Position numbers and translations under genes: made by a program. A stretch of 64,000 nucleotides of DNA from Mugil cephalus (taxonomy: Eukaryota; Chordata; Actinopteri; Mugiliformes; Mugilidae): assembly GCF_022458985.1 (NCBI RefSeq), contig NC_061777.1, forward strand, positions 19,619,668 to 19,683,667, given 5' to 3'. Numbering within the stretch: position 1 is the first letter of the stretch; each line of letters starts with the position of its first letter. The notes under the pieces are model-generated. The model was not told the origin of the DNA and made no database searches. It saw only the letters and a program-made list of their open reading frames with translations. Below, piece by piece: positions 51,464 through 62,787 of the stretch.

Positions 51464-51500
<37 letters not shown>
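51464..51500 (+). repeat. (AC)n microsatellite
   Basis: Eighteen uninterrupted dinucleotide copies. An imperfect ACAC/GCAC stretch follows at 51745-51811. Confidence 0.95.
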
Positions 51501-51503
<3 letters not shown>

Positions 51504-52810
51504 TTTGTGAATGTCTACGCGTGCTGCATGGAGCCAAATCGAACTGTTCAGGCTGTTGAACACAACAGTCGGTATGTGTCAATCTAGAGCAGGAACCGAC
51601 ACCTGGAGCAAAAAGAGAAGGTGGCCTGCCCCAACAGGATTCAGTTATCCTGCATCCAATCCACCCCCACTGAGATTAGTCCCTGCCCTGGTTGAACCCA
51701 GCGACCTGCGACCATCTCTGAGAAACCAACCAAAACCCCCCACAACACACACACGAGCACACACACGCACACGCGCACACGCACGCAGGCACACGCACAC
51801 ACACACACAGCCAAAGATTCACATTTAAAAGTCCAATCGAAGCAGCAACAATCTTTTAGGAAACGTACTTTATGGAAAAGTACAGGATTTGCCGGTATCC
51901 AAATCCGTCTTAGAGTTAGCAGCCGTTCATTTTGGTGCGCTCCATCAACACCAGCAGAGCTAAAGGACGGGGTACATTTTTTTCGGATGAAGTCACCACA
52001 TCTGCGGTTATGAGCACTGTGTGTTTCAGTGTCTATGTACTCCTTCTTCCTTTCTTTCCCTCTCACCCACATACATCTGAGTCCGTGCTCGCCTTCACGC
52101 CGGCAAGCGCATTTGCTACATAGATGTATGGGAAAACACACGGACGCACAATCTGGAGGGGTGCGAGGGCGCAGCCTGACCCCCCACACTGACTGCCGGC
52201 CCTTTCCCTCCGAAGTCCACCTCAACTCCCATGAGGTTTCAGGCAGCAGCTGAGTGTTCAGTGATGTCTGCAATTATCCCGTGTCTAGACAATGTCTAGT
52301 GAAAGACAAGGAGATCCACATTCTGCTCAGGCTGCTCTCTATAGAAGAAAAGGCCTGGTGTAGACCACAGTGTCTTTCAGTTTCTAGCACTTAATGAAAA
52401 GGTTAAGGCCCGAGGAACCGAGCCAACGCGCACAAACATAAACAGAAAAAGGAAAGAAAAAAAAATGGGATTCATATGTAATTCTAATGAATTCTGAATT
52501 ATTCTCTTAAATGTTCATGGCTCCCAGCAGGCAGTGCGCAGTGCAGCTTTCTCACAATAACGTTTATGCATTAACATCAATAACGTGAGTAGTGCTAGCG
52601 TGAGTCCACCAAATTTGATCAATGTCTTTTGCTTTAGGTATATCCTTGAGAAAACCCACTCCTCCACGTGTTATCGCGTCCTTGTGCCGTGCATTTCATT
52701 TTTCCTGAGCGTGGCGTGGATCAGGTTTCTCTCTTCTTTAGCCTCTTGTGTTGGAACTGATGAGTTCAAACCAAAAAGAGGCACCTTGAGAAGAATTCAA
52801 GATAATAATA

Positions 52811-52852
52811 ATGAGCACTAGCAGAAGGAGTTCTCCTTCTGCTAGTGCTCAT
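52811..52852. repeat. Perfect 42-bp palindrome
   Basis: Two exact 20-bp arms (ATGAGCACTAGCAGAAGGAG and its reverse complement) around TT. Flanking bases do not continue the pairing. Confidence 0.97.
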
Positions 52853-53737
52853 CTCTTTCCATCAAACAACTATTATTTTTAATTCCTCTTAAGCAATAAA
52901 GTCGAGAGCAACAGCTAAGCACGGAGTGTACAATCTGGCGTTCGATTCAAAAAGCAAAAAGGCAGTTTCGACAAAATGATCTCCCACTTTTTAAGATTTC
53001 ACACCCTGTAGTGTCATTCATATATATTTATACAGTGAACCAAGTTCTAAAAACTGCTGTCTAAAACCGGCTAGATTTCAGCAAAACTTTGTATTAGAAA
53101 TCACATCGTTATTAAAATCTCATTGGGGAGCAACACAATTATCTGAGGAAAATAGAACCACAAAACAAGCATGCAGAAGCTGGAAGCAAAGGTTGAAAGA
53201 TATACTGGGTTGTGGCAAAAGAAAAGGCTATGAGAGAATGAGCAGGTGTGGTGGGAAAGACCCATGGGCTTCAGGGAGAGAATAGATCAATAACTAATTT
53301 CAGTACAGAGCTTCACTCGCACTGTTTTCCAATAAATGCTGGATGGAAAGCACTGGCTTAGCCCTCCCCCCACTATCTCTATTCTATCACCTTCTACAAG
53401 CAGGGATTGGACTCTGTTGAAGAAGCCTGGTTTTTTATTTTTTTTCCCCTTTTCCAGTGTTTGTGATTGTTGGTCGGGTGGATTATGTTCCTTCAGCTAG
53501 TGTATAGTATAAATGTAATCCAACGTTGCCATTTCCATGTGTCCTCCATGAGCGCTCTCGCAACCATTCCACATATGCCGTCTCTGTATCTTTAATGGGT
53601 TTTTTTTTTTCCGCTGCTCTGCCTCCTGCAACCCCCTCCCTCTCTTCCTCCCTCCCTCTCTCCCTCATTCGACCAGGGCCAGCGTTGAGGTTTTGTCAAG
53701 AGCATGCAGGGAGATTCAGACAGACAGGAGAGTGAAG

Positions 53738-53890
53738 CGTGTGTCATGCAGGGCTGCTGCTACTGCTGCTGCTGCTGCCGCCGCTGCTGCCGAGGCTCTT
53801 CTCCTCAGAGGCTGTGACCTAGATAACCAAGAGGAGCTGGAGCGCCTGCAAGCCTTGGAGCCACTCCAGCTTCAGCAATGTCAGGAAGGG
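53738..53890 (+). other. GCT-repeat block with short open frame, possible exon
   Basis: The plus strand has (GCT)n/(GCC)n-like sequence at 53752-53795, followed by a frame rich in Glu, Leu and Gln (LDNQEELERLQALEPLQLQQ) that runs to 53920. In another frame the same DNA reads MQGCCYCCCCCRRCCRG. A weak donor-like GGTTAGT lies at about 53889. I cannot match either frame to a known protein. Confidence 0.2.
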
Positions 53891-54478
53891 GTTAGTTGTG
53901 TAACACAATGTCCTATTTAGTTTGCTCCTCACACACACACACGCACGCACACACATACATGCACACAAACACATATGTACCCTATGGTGCTCTTGTACCG
54001 TTGCAGTATGCTTCTTTCAGGCACCGCTTGCCTGATACCAAAAGCCGGCATGAGCAGAACAGTTTTTTTTTTTTTTTTTTAACTCATGTGAAGGAGCGAG
54101 AGGAAGACGAGGCCCCTAAACCCCGCAGAATTTAAACATAAGCATTAGGAATGCTCTGCAAAACTTTCTACTCCAGCAGCCACATTATGTCACAGTGAAA
54201 TCATGTCAAAACATGTAGGGGCACACACACACACTCTGCTGTGCTGCAGCATTTTACCCCTGCTTCTTTTTTTGTTTGTTTTTTTTAATTTATTTTTTAG
54301 ATTTTAGCATTCGCCTGACTGATGTTGGGTGTAAACACGTAGGACCAATTATTCCTCCGTTAGCCCACGAGCGCGGCGCTGCCGCTACCTGCATCGTTAT
54401 AAGCATGTCGACAAAAGTCAAATAGTCAACCTCTTATATAAAAACACGCTGCCAGGACGATGACGGTGAAGCCGGCGC

Positions 54479-54484
54479 TTTATT
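54479..54484 (-). terminator. asb6 polyadenylation signal
   Basis: AATAAA on the minus strand about 520 bases after the asb6 stop codon. Confidence 0.5.
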
Positions 54485-55006
54485 ATATCACCTTCATGCT
54501 AAGCTAGAAGATACACACATTCCACAATACAGCACCATCGCGTTGAGGAGATAAAATACAGATGCACCCTACTGTGCAGGAACAACTTTAATAAGCTGCA
54601 CTGTGAGTAACTACATCTTTGACCCCCACAACTGAGCCTTCTTCTGATTTGCAGGAGCAACACTGCCATCTGGTGGCTCTTATCCCACAATGCCGCTCCT
54701 TTATGCATTAACACGGCTCACTTAACTGTATAGCAGTTTGGTCGTTTCAACGGTGAAAATGTGACTTATTTGTACAAACAAAGCGAACGAAAAATTAACA
54801 GCTTGCCTGTAAATTTGGCAAAGACGACACACGATAAGAATTCAACAAAGGCCTTGGCGGTTATGTTAGATCTGACGTTCATTCATTCACAGACAATTGT
54901 TCGTACATTTCACAGAGATTACTACACACAGCGTCAGTGTTTCAATTCAGTTTTTATGTTGCCAAAAAACAAAGCAGAAATGCCGACTAGCCAGCAGTTT
55001 ACAGTG

Positions 55007-58000
55007 TCAGCGCTGGCTCTGCTGCGGCTTGAAGCAGTCCCAGCCAGGCTTGGGAGTGTACGTGTGCTCGGGAAGGAGAAAGTCTTTCAGTCTGTCTGGC
55101 AGAGGCAGGGCTTTCACTCTGTCTTCAAATGGCCAGGGCTGTAGACGATTCCTTATGAATGCCCTACAAAGGCAACGCAGAGCAGGAGGGCTTGCTTCAC
55201 GCTCCGCTACACGGTTGTGCATGTCTACCAGAGCCTGAGCATACGGATGACAGTCCGGAACAGGCACTGGGAGTTCCAGCCTAGGAGGGAGACGCAGCGC
55301 AGGGACGTTAACCCTCGCTAAGTCGAGCAGCGTCTCGGCCTGCTCCAAAAGCTCAGCTGCATAGCTTCGATCGGAGGATTGCTGAAGGGCTGTGTGGAGC
55401 CTCTGGAAAAGGAGAGTGTAACCCGACCAACAGGAATCGCTGTGATAGGAGCAAACCAAAGAAGCTCCGCTCTGGATTAAGAGCACAGCCAGAGGGAAGA
55501 GCAGGTCAAAGTGCTCCAAGCTCGTGTGCGTCAGGGAGGGTTCGCCATCCTCGTTCAGACAGCAGCTGGGGTCCACGCCGTGAGACAGCAGCAGCTGGGT
55601 GGTTTTCAAGCAGAAGGTACCGATCTCGGCGGCTTCCTCCGCGGTGGCCTGCAGAGCCTCCTTTACCAGAAACACCAGCGAGGACTCGACTGTCTCACCG
55701 TCTACAGTCGAAGCATTGATGTCGGCACCTTTAGAGAAGGACGCATCAATCACATCCACATTTCTGATCAACTATGAAACAATTTAACCCAGTGTAACGT
55801 AAAAGAAAAGTATTAATACATAATATTTATTAATGAGTCTTTCGACAGTTAAATTGATGTTTGAGCTGTTTATGAAACTATAAAAAAAAAACAATGAGCT
55901 TTAATTCGTTTCAGTCTTTCAGCAAATTAGCATTAATAGGATTAATTATTATTCTTCCATAAAGTTGCAAGAGAGTTTATAAAATGACGCATCCACAGCT
56001 CCTGCAACGTGATTGCTCCCTCTATTGACAGTATATAGACTCACACACCCAGAGGATTCCTGAAAAGCAGTATCATTTAAATGGTGGGGCGAAACCTTTT
56101 AAGTACGAGGCGGAAAAAATGTTTGATTCTGCTGTAAAGTTGTGTATTATAATCATGGAGGTCTACAGGGACTGACTTTGGCTTTTAGATCCAAGTGGCC
56201 ATTGAAAGAACTGCAGTTTTGCCATTGCAATCATTTTTTCAGCAAGATTTCTTTTATTATTTACAAATAAGAAACTTTATGTGTGTGTGTGTTAGGAAGC
56301 CGGTTTGTAGTTCTCCTTTAACATAGAGGAAGCTTTTGTGTCTAGTTACACAATCAAGCGACTTACCTTTGAATACTAAAAATCAACATTCTCTGCACAG
56401 TGACTGATCAAGTCTTTTTCCTCAGTACACTTAGCTATGATGAAATGACTCAAAACACATTCAGTAATATCTGAGGGCAATTTTTCCTTTTGATTTTCTT
56501 CTAGTAAGGAATATGAAGGTCACTGGCTTCATGTAATCGTTTAGATTCTGAAACATACAGGAGAATAAAGCGAAGGGCCTGAATTCTAAACAACCACCCC
56601 CTGTAGTCGTACTGTTCATGTATTCTGTGGAGACTGTGTGAAGCTTAATATTCTGAAGACAGAAGAGAAGTTGAATCCTTGTCAGTCAGTTGCTTCACAC
56701 TAGATCACAGGACTGTTCTTTTCCAGTAGCGTTAAACACGTGTCCATATTTTAGCCCGTTTAATTTGGTGACAAATCGAGTGCAAGTGGTGTTAAGATTC
56801 TGAATGTAGCTCTTTAGTGGTTTTAGGAAGTATTTAAATAAACGAAAGTAGAGAAGTGAAGTGAGTCAGTACCTCTCTCTAGTAGAAGCTGGATGTTTTC
56901 TGTGTTGTGTACAGTGAGTCCGTCGCTGCTGGCCATCGCATGGAGTAAAGGCGTTTTTCCTTTTGAGACAACACCAAAGTGATCACCTTTAAGAATGAAT
57001 GAATGGGTTTTTGAATAAATGGTTTTATATTAGAGTGGCCAATGAACGTTTTACCATGTTTATCCCTTGCATTCACATCAGCACCCAGGTCCAGCAAGGT
57101 GAGAAGACACGGGAGCCTCTCCGATTCCTCACTGGCCAGGTCCAGGGGACTGCTCTCATGGATCTGCAGAGTAACATATAGTACGCTCTATTAATGAACA
57201 CAAAATGACAAATGGCGGTGGAAATGAACGGAAGAGAGGACATAGTTGTTTGCTCACCCTGTCCCTCTTTTCGACGTCTGCTCCGTGACCAACCAGCAGC
57301 CTGACCATGTTTGGCCTGTTCCTTAAAACTGCTATGTGTAGTGGGTTGTAGTATGACACCGGGTCTTGAAATTAGAAAAAAATAAATAAATAAATGTGCA
57401 TCTTTATAAATTAGCTAAAGCATATCAGTCAAATGCATTAAATCCATTTTTGACAGAACCACACGTTTCAGCTGCAGCTTCTTCAGGTGAAATGAACGTG
57501 TGAATGCTCATGTAACTGAGTGAAGAAGCTGGATGCCAAGTGAGCTGTTCGCTCCTAATTCACCATGAAGCCATCAGTGAGTGGTGGTCGATTTTGATAT
57601 TCATAGGATCACTAATACTGGCTGTGCATGGGGAGCGTCTGATCCAAAGTATTTTGAGAAAACTAAGGACGACCTCAGGATGAACAGATGCATCAGGGTT
57701 GATCTATTCAGTTTAATTATTCTAGGTTAACATCTAGGAAGTGAAATACTAACCCAGTTCATTTCATCGGCATCCACACTGAGAGTACTTAATGCTGAAT
57801 TCACAAAATGTACTTTTTTATAATCTGCTTGTAATTTTAATCTTTTTTTCCCCTTTCATTTGTGTTTTAACTGTGTAATTTCGTAACTGTGTTTCTTACT
57901 TGTATTATATCTTGACCAGGAGTCTCTTGAGAAAGAGTGGGATCCTCCTGGTTAACGCATAAACACTTCGCTTTACAAACAGCGTGGAGGGATCCACCAA

Positions 58001-60591
58001 CAAAGGTTCAGCAGTTTTCAGGTTTTTAAGCTTGCTTCACCATAAAGGTCTATGGTCGACTGCTATTCTTTGGAAGCGAAGAAGTCACTTGAATCTCCAA
58101 CAAGTTTAGCTGCTTTTGTTATAGCTTTGTTTCAGATGAACCATGACTTCGATGAATGAAAGTCACAGACAAAGACTTGTTTTATTTTCAGATCAGTGTG
58201 CTTAAGCACTGAATTTGTTAAATTGTAATTTTGGTTTTTAACCAAGTTGTTCAAGCATAACCATTTATTTTAATGATAAAAACGTAAATTCATTAAATCT
58301 ATATATGTGTTTACTTCTGACAGTTTGTTTTACAAAGTGAGTCAAGCCTGATGCTGGCTCACTGTGAGGGATACACTTTAATTTAACGGCAAGTTTGGAT
58401 TGGTATTTGGTGTTGAGTAATACTAAAAGCCCAGGCATCCTTTAAGGAAAACACAATGTAGATGTAGAAACATCACAAATACAGAGAAGTCAAAGAAACA
58501 CAGAGAACAAACAGAGAACATACAGAGAGGCGTATAAGACGCCTGAGCATCTATAACTAGGTTTTGGGGGACGATTACTCACTGCATGTGTCAATACTTA
58601 TGCCACTGACACAACAACCAGTATCCAGATAATAGAGATTCCACCTACACAATTAGTCCTACATATATAAGCACTTGCCTCAGTACAATGCCTGTTAGAT
58701 AGCTCATAAAAGAAACAATGGCAAATGCTTGAAACAAGATGCTGGGGCATTTCTGCATGCTGTGTTGTAGCATTTGTCAGTGCTGACTTTCTGGAAAGAG
58801 GGATTCAAGAAATGTGAAAGATGAATGAAGCAGCCTCTGCTGGAATACTCTAATTATGTCTCTGGGGAAACACATGTCTAAAACCACCAGAGGTCACCAC
58901 AGCAGAGTGTGGCTGAGTCCTGGCAGTTTAATCACAGCAGCAGTACATGCTTCACTTTCCACTGCAGCACGCTACCAGGAAACTATTCCTCTCAAGTCTA
59001 TACGGACGCTTGTTATACATATGCAGTTATTTATTTAAACCAGAAAAGTAGCCATCCACTCACATTTCTAAGTGTGACCCGTCATTAAACGCCCATTACA
59101 AATGTAGAGAAAAAACTGTTAAGCAGGCAGCATAAACACACAAGAAAAGAAAAAGATGAAAGTAAAAAAATCTAATTACCATGCAAATTTTTTCAGACAC
59201 TAAGACATATAATTTAAAAATTAACCGGCATGACTTATCGGATCATTTTCATTTCCATTTGAAAGCTGTGTGCTTTTATATTGTTCACTTGGTGTAAATT
59301 CACTGTTCAGGTTAATAATGCTCCAGCTCTGTGAAATTACATTTTTAAATGTCAATTTGGCTTCAACCCAAAACTCAACTCAGTCTTTTGAGATGAAAAG
59401 TTAGTTTAAAATTGTCTGAAGTTAGAAACTGAAGTTACTCCAAAACAATGACTTGGAGTACTTGCAGTAAATGTTACTGGATGTATTAGATAATATTACT
59501 TATCCCTACTAAAGCAGAGCCCTTGTCTCCACCTGAAGTGCAGCTACTTGGTAACCAAATATTCTGCCTTACTCTCAGTTTTGATACTTCTGATGTCTGT
59601 TCACCACATTTGACACAAAATATTTTTTATCGAATCAGTAAGAGCAGTCATCAATTTTGGCAATTTTTTTCCATCATATCAGCGTTAAAATAATTTTATC
59701 AGTGTCCTAGATTTGAAGCAACTATTGACTACACATCAATCACTGTTGAGAATTTCTTCATCTATTTCCCACTGTTGGACAATCACATTCCAAGACAGCA
59801 GCGGAAATTAGTAAATTGAGTCTATAATGCAAATACTTACTATAAATTAGTTTGCGTCAATCGTATGATACCATGCACACTTTCTTAAAGCTTCTACAAA
59901 AACCTTGCACAACATTAAAAAAACACTGATATTCTTTAAATCACACTCTGTAACGATTATTCACCTTCAAAGTTTAGGTCAGCCCCGTAGCGCAGAAGGA
60001 TCTGAGCGGCGTCCACCAGTCCCCGCTCTGCCACCTTAAACAGGGCGTAGCTGATGCCTTCCACAAACACTTCCGACTGGGACTCTCGCTCCAGAAGCTC
60101 CTCCAGAGAGCTGCACAGACCGGAATCATCCCCTGGACTTCTGAGGAGATCAGAGAGAGGCATTTAGCATCACAAGTGGAATGTATATACCCCATATAAT
60201 GTTCAGTCATTTGCACTACTCATCAGCAGGTTTGTGTTTCTGTGTGCGCCCTTAATGGCACACACAGCATTGGGAAGACATAAAGTTTTTTATGAATCTG
60301 AATCCACTGTGGGAAATAGCTTTTGAGATAAATACATAGATAGATAGGTCCCGTATTCATCCCAAACTGGTAAATTGGACACGGCTGTCGACAAGTGCCT
60401 GACTTCATTAAAAGCAGACAGTGACATCGAATGATCAATCAACAAATAAAAGTGATAGAAAATGCATGGGTTCCGGTTTACCTGCCCTCCTGGCCGCCAT
60501 CTCCGTCCTCCAGCCCCACAACACACATCACTGCATCTACCAGCGGCTGATACTCATAGATGATCCGCCGAAACCCGTGGAGGAAAGGCAT
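55007..60591 (-). CDS. asb6: Ankyrin repeat and SOCS box protein 6, 6 coding exons, 436 aa
   Basis: Substrate receptor of an Elongin B/C-Cullin 5 ubiquitin ligase; human ASB6 binds the adaptor APS in insulin signalling. Coding exons in transcript order: 60482-60591, 59965-60140, 57258-57364, 57055-57163, 56873-56959, 55007-55728. Phases agree and give 436 aa (human 421). The start MPFLHGFRRIIYEYQPLVDA is the family's. Ankyrin repeats span about 70-290 (ALFKVAERGLVDAAQILLRYGADLNFE; PLHIAVLRNRPNMVRLLVGHGADV; PCLLTLLDLGADVNARDKHGKTPLL; NIQLLLERGADINA). The SOCS box is C-terminal (about 376-416): LRCLCRAFIRNRLQPW, with the Cul5-type LPLP in VKALPLPDRLKDFLL. A 20-residue tail follows (to PQQSQR). 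The donor of exon 3 and the acceptor of exon 4 keep the codon boundary between RDR and IHESSPLD. Confidence 0.96.
55729..56872 (-). other. asb6 intron 5 (1.1 kb)
   Basis: AT-rich non-coding sequence between the LLLERG split codon and the final exon; nothing notable. Confidence 0.6.
57365..59964 (-). other. asb6 intron 2 (2.6 kb)
   Basis: AT-rich non-coding sequence. No extra ankyrin exon, microsatellite array or transposon terminus was recognised. Confidence 0.6.
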
Positions 60592-61075
60592 GGCTCCTTC
60601 ACTCTTCACAGCACTTCTGTAGGTCAGCACCTAAAACACAGCACTGACGTTATGGACCGAGGGTGTGACAGTGCCAGAGATACGTAGATTTCACGTGTTA
60701 TCTCTGGAGAACAGCAACAGTCAGCTGTCTGTCGAAAACGAGTGACACCAATACACGACTTGCCGACATGTGACAACACTTCATGTAGTTGAGAGTTGCA
60801 CTTTATTCGCAGCGTTAATTAAACTCACACTGGGTTAGCTGACTTACGACAACTATGACGATAATTACGTTCTGAGAAAACGTGTTATGGTCGGTACGTA
60901 TTTCAGAGTAGAGGTTGACTTTTCTGGCTAAACGTGTTACTCGTTTACCCGCAAAATTATTGCTAAACGTGCCTGGGTAAAATGACTTAAAGACATAAAG
61001 AAACTTACTCAAATGCACGTCAATGGCTTTCTTTCACGACCGGAAGCTCCAAACACGCCCACATCAGTCCGGCGC
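60592..61075 (-). promoter_or_regulatory. asb6 5' UTR, non-coding first intron and promoter
   Basis: A good acceptor (TGTGTTTTAG at 60631-60640) lies 39 bases before the start codon, and a good donor (TTTGA/GTAAGT, last exon base 61009) lies upstream, so a short non-coding first exon and a 378-base intron are likely. Just beyond is an ETS-type site (CCGGAAG, 61040-61046), common at TATA-less housekeeping promoters. Confidence 0.5.
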
Positions 61076-61137
61076 TGTTTTCATTCCCCTTTAATGCACA
61101 CGATTTAACAAAGGTTCCACTTCACACCGACCTGCTA

Positions 61138-61212
61138 TAACAATAATTACAACAATACTACTACTAATAATAATAATGATAATAACAATAATTATTATTA
61201 ATAATAATACTT
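61138..61212. repeat. AAT-rich imperfect trinucleotide repeat
   Basis: ACTACTACTAATAATAATAATG and similar units, passing into ATTATTATTAATAATAATAC. Confidence 0.8.
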
Positions 61213-62330
61213 ATTGTTGTCATTATTATAGTTTTTTAACAGGTACAGTTTAAAGAAAATATATTTTTTAAAATGGTAGATAAATAAAATAAAATACAAT
61301 CATGCATACGCATTCAGTACAATGATATCAATTTTCATAGTTACATTTGCTGTGCATTCTTCCGACGGAACTGTCCTAAAATGTCGGTGCCCATTCTACA
61401 GCAAGTGAATGAAAATATTGTACAAGACATTTTCAGTCATCATTGAAATTATAGCAATAAACCTTGACTATTTAAAAGATTTTATCACCAAAAGATTTGT
61501 CTTAAAATGCCATGCCATACATTTTTATATATCAGAATTTGCAATACATTTTTTTTTTTTTTTTTTTTTTATGAGTACTGGGTATGTACTTGTAAGGCCA
61601 TAATAACAGACACATTTTTCTTAATCTGTTACATCCACAGATCAAGACAGTGATTTTTATTTGAGATGTTTCATTTAACATTCTCTCTGACCAACAAAAC
61701 ATTTTACCACCAACACACAAATTGTCATAAAACCATTTCTTTTGACCATATGGCACATCTTGTTTAAGGTAGCAGCTTTCACATTTTTTTTTTTTTTTTG
61801 ACAGCTACTCCATTATGCCGACAGCATCTGGCTGCTAACAGTCGCCTTTGTCCTGTTTAGCAAACAAACCCCTGCCGTGTCTGCGTTTGGTGACAGATGG
61901 CTTCTTTTGAGAGCCACGGTGGAGGGCTCGTTGACAAGATGTCATTTATAACATGTGTGCGTCTGATTTTTAAACGCAGGCTATGTTAATGACATTGCAT
62001 TTTAACACAACATATGCTGTTGCTGACATAGTGTATCCTGTATCAAGTGATGAAAGTGTCTGACAGGGGAAAACAAATTAATTAAACCAACAAATCATTT
62101 TGAAGACTTAAGGACAACAAAGGAAAAATGCTATTTGATCAGATTGTAAATTTGATGAAAAAAGAGATGATATAACTCCAGCCAGGAAGGATTTTATCAG
62201 TGTGCTGCGCATGAAATAAGCAGTTTTTCAGATATTCTGATGACTACAACAATATATAATTTCCCAAGAAACCCTACTGTGCCTACAATGTGTTTACTGA
62301 GTGTTAAAAAAAACAGAGATTCTGATTTTT

Positions 62331-62577
62331 CATCTCATCTCATCTCCCGTACCGCTTAATCCTGCACTAGGGTCAGGGGGGTTGCTGGAGCCTATCCCAG
62401 CTGGCATCGGGCGAAAGGCGGGGTACACCCTGGACAAGTCGCCAGCCTTGTTCACGCAGGGCTGACACTGAGACATACAACCATTCACACTCACACTCAC
62501 ATCTAGGGTCAATTTAGAGGCACCAATTAGTCTAACGAGCATGTCTTTGGAGGTGGGAGGAAGCTGGAGTAGATTCT
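62331..62577 (+). repeat. Teleost interspersed repeat, forward copy
   Basis: Starts with (CTCAT)n, then CCGTACCGCTTAATCCTGCA, GGAGCCTATCCCAGCTGG, AAGGCGGGGTACACCCTGGA, CAATTTAGAGGCACCAATTA and CATGTCTTTGGAGGTGGGAG. This is a very common fish repeat pattern. I do not assign it to a named family. Confidence 0.8.
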
Positions 62578-62639
62578 GATTTTTATTTTTTACAATTATT
62601 CCATATTTTTTTTATATATATATATCTGAGAATACATAA

Positions 62640-62787
62640 TGCTTGGCCCTGAGATAGACGGGCGACCTGTCCAGGGTGTACCCCGCCTCTCGCCCAATGA
62701 GATATAGGCTGGGACAGGCTCCAGCAACCCCCGCGCCCCTAGTGAGGATAAGCGGTTGAGGAAGATGAGATGAGATGAGATGAGTTA
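62640..62787 (-). repeat. Teleost interspersed repeat, reverse copy
   Basis: Reverse-strand copy truncated after about 150 bp. Reading on the minus strand: (CTCAT)n, AACCGCTTATCCTCACTAGG, GGAGCCTGTCCCAGCCTATA, GAGGCGGGGTACACCCTGGA, GGTCGCC. It faces the forward copy tail to tail across about 60 AT-rich bases. Confidence 0.8.

Larger units (their letters stand above)
42255..54478. other. Gene-poor interval between ier5l and asb6
   Basis: Twelve kilobases without a recognisable protein-coding gene. It holds microsatellites, an old diverged tandem repeat at 46.2-48.1 kb, non-repetitive blocks that could be conserved non-coding elements (about 44.9-45.35, 48.45-48.72 and 49.55-49.77 kb), a perfect palindrome at 52.8 kb and a GCT-rich possible exon at 53.7-53.9 kb. 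In human the matching interval carries non-coding transcripts and NTMT1; I found no trace of NTMT1 here. Confidence 0.6.

Noticed and set aside
51641..52273. 210-codon minus-strand frame
   Set aside because: Includes a Val-Cys repeat from (GT)n and lacks domain or exon structure.
42255..54478. ntmt1 exons in the ier5l-asb6 gap
   Set aside because: Expected from human synteny, but no frame resembling the methyltransferase was found on either strand.
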